A DNA stretch of 13,249 nt from Treponema sp. (lineage in GTDB: Bacteria; Spirochaetota; Spirochaetia; Treponematales; Breznakiellaceae). Both the position numbers and the translations under genes were made by a program. The notes under the pieces were generated by a model that saw only the letters and a list, made by a program, of their open reading frames with translations, searched no databases and was not told the DNA's origin. Of the stretch, positions 13,150 to 13,249 are shown piece after piece (positions within the stretch are counted from its first letter, which is position 1; each line of letters begins with the position of its first letter). The stretch covers positions 1-13,249 of the forward strand of contig JAIRLZ010000120.1 of assembly GCA_031259035.1 (NCBI GenBank), in the 5' to 3' direction.

Positions 13150-13189
13150 GGTTTTTATGGTTTTTTCGTTGAAAAAAGCCATAAAAACC
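13150..13189. terminator. 18-bp A/T-rich hairpin
   Basis: GGTTTTTATGGTTTTTTC (13150-13167) pairs with 13171-13189 around GTT, with one extra C in the right arm. The shape and position suit a terminator for nrnA. CCCC-GATAAA-GGGG (13188-13201) follows at once. Confidence 0.5.
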
Positions 13190-13201
13190 CCGATAAAGGG
13201 G

Positions 13202-13243
13202 CTGCGAGAAAACTTCGTTTTCTTGGCGGTTTCCGCCTGGCAG
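13202..13243. repeat. two hairpins enclosed by CTGC/GCAG
   Basis: AGAAAAC-TTC-GTTTTCT (13207-13223) and GGCGG-TTT-CCGCC (13225-13237) are perfect neighbouring hairpins. They are flanked by complementary CTGC (13202-13205) and GCAG (13240-13243), so a three-way junction is possible. The structure runs close to the window edge. Confidence 0.5.
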
Positions 13244-13249
13244 TTTGCA

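Overview
The window looks like a spirochaete chromosome, most likely a Treponema of the termite-gut type. The evidence is a periplasmic-flagellum flagellin (FlaB) behind a textbook sigma-28 promoter, a spirochaetal short ParC, a lipoprotein, a small secreted protein that resembles a treponemal family, and a GC content near 50% by eye. No tRNA, rRNA, IS transposase or CRISPR array was found.

Layout. Bases 1-393 hold the 3' end of a gene for a PD-(D/E)XK-like protein; a full paralogue lies at 4445-5206 and carries a seven-copy heptad repeat. Bases 394-1123 are decayed. They contain a minus-strand fragment that reads like an FMN-binding glutamate-synthase-type protein, broken by a run of 14 C. 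parC (1124-3049) converges on a minus-strand lipoprotein gene (4124-3312). Both have a good -35/-10 pair 7-8 nt from the start codon and no Shine-Dalgarno. rnhB (5242-5865) follows the nuclease-like gene, and flaB (5982-6848) follows with its own promoter and a bidirectional terminator shared with the next gene.

The minus-strand block 10826-6915 encodes class I desulfoferrodoxin (superoxide reductase), rubredoxin (its usual electron donor) and a 1046-residue RND pump only 7 nt after rubredoxin. A dyad symmetry sits between the -35 and -10 of the superoxide reductase promoter, as a redox or metal repressor site would. A secreted small protein (11165-11602) and an NrnA-type DHH phosphoesterase (12099-13094) complete the window.

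The least explained content is in the spacers, which are full of palindromes. One element of about 45 bp occurs twice (3200-3247 and, inverted, 12024-12068), and its arm differences preserve base pairing. A short GAACCTKCGGTTC motif recurs at several sites, and other spacers contain long hairpins (4341-4405, 10333-10381, 11607-11659, 13150-13189). I see no convincing new multi-gene system. The best candidates for novelty are these palindrome families, the repeat-bearing nuclease-like family and the two possible leaderless genes.
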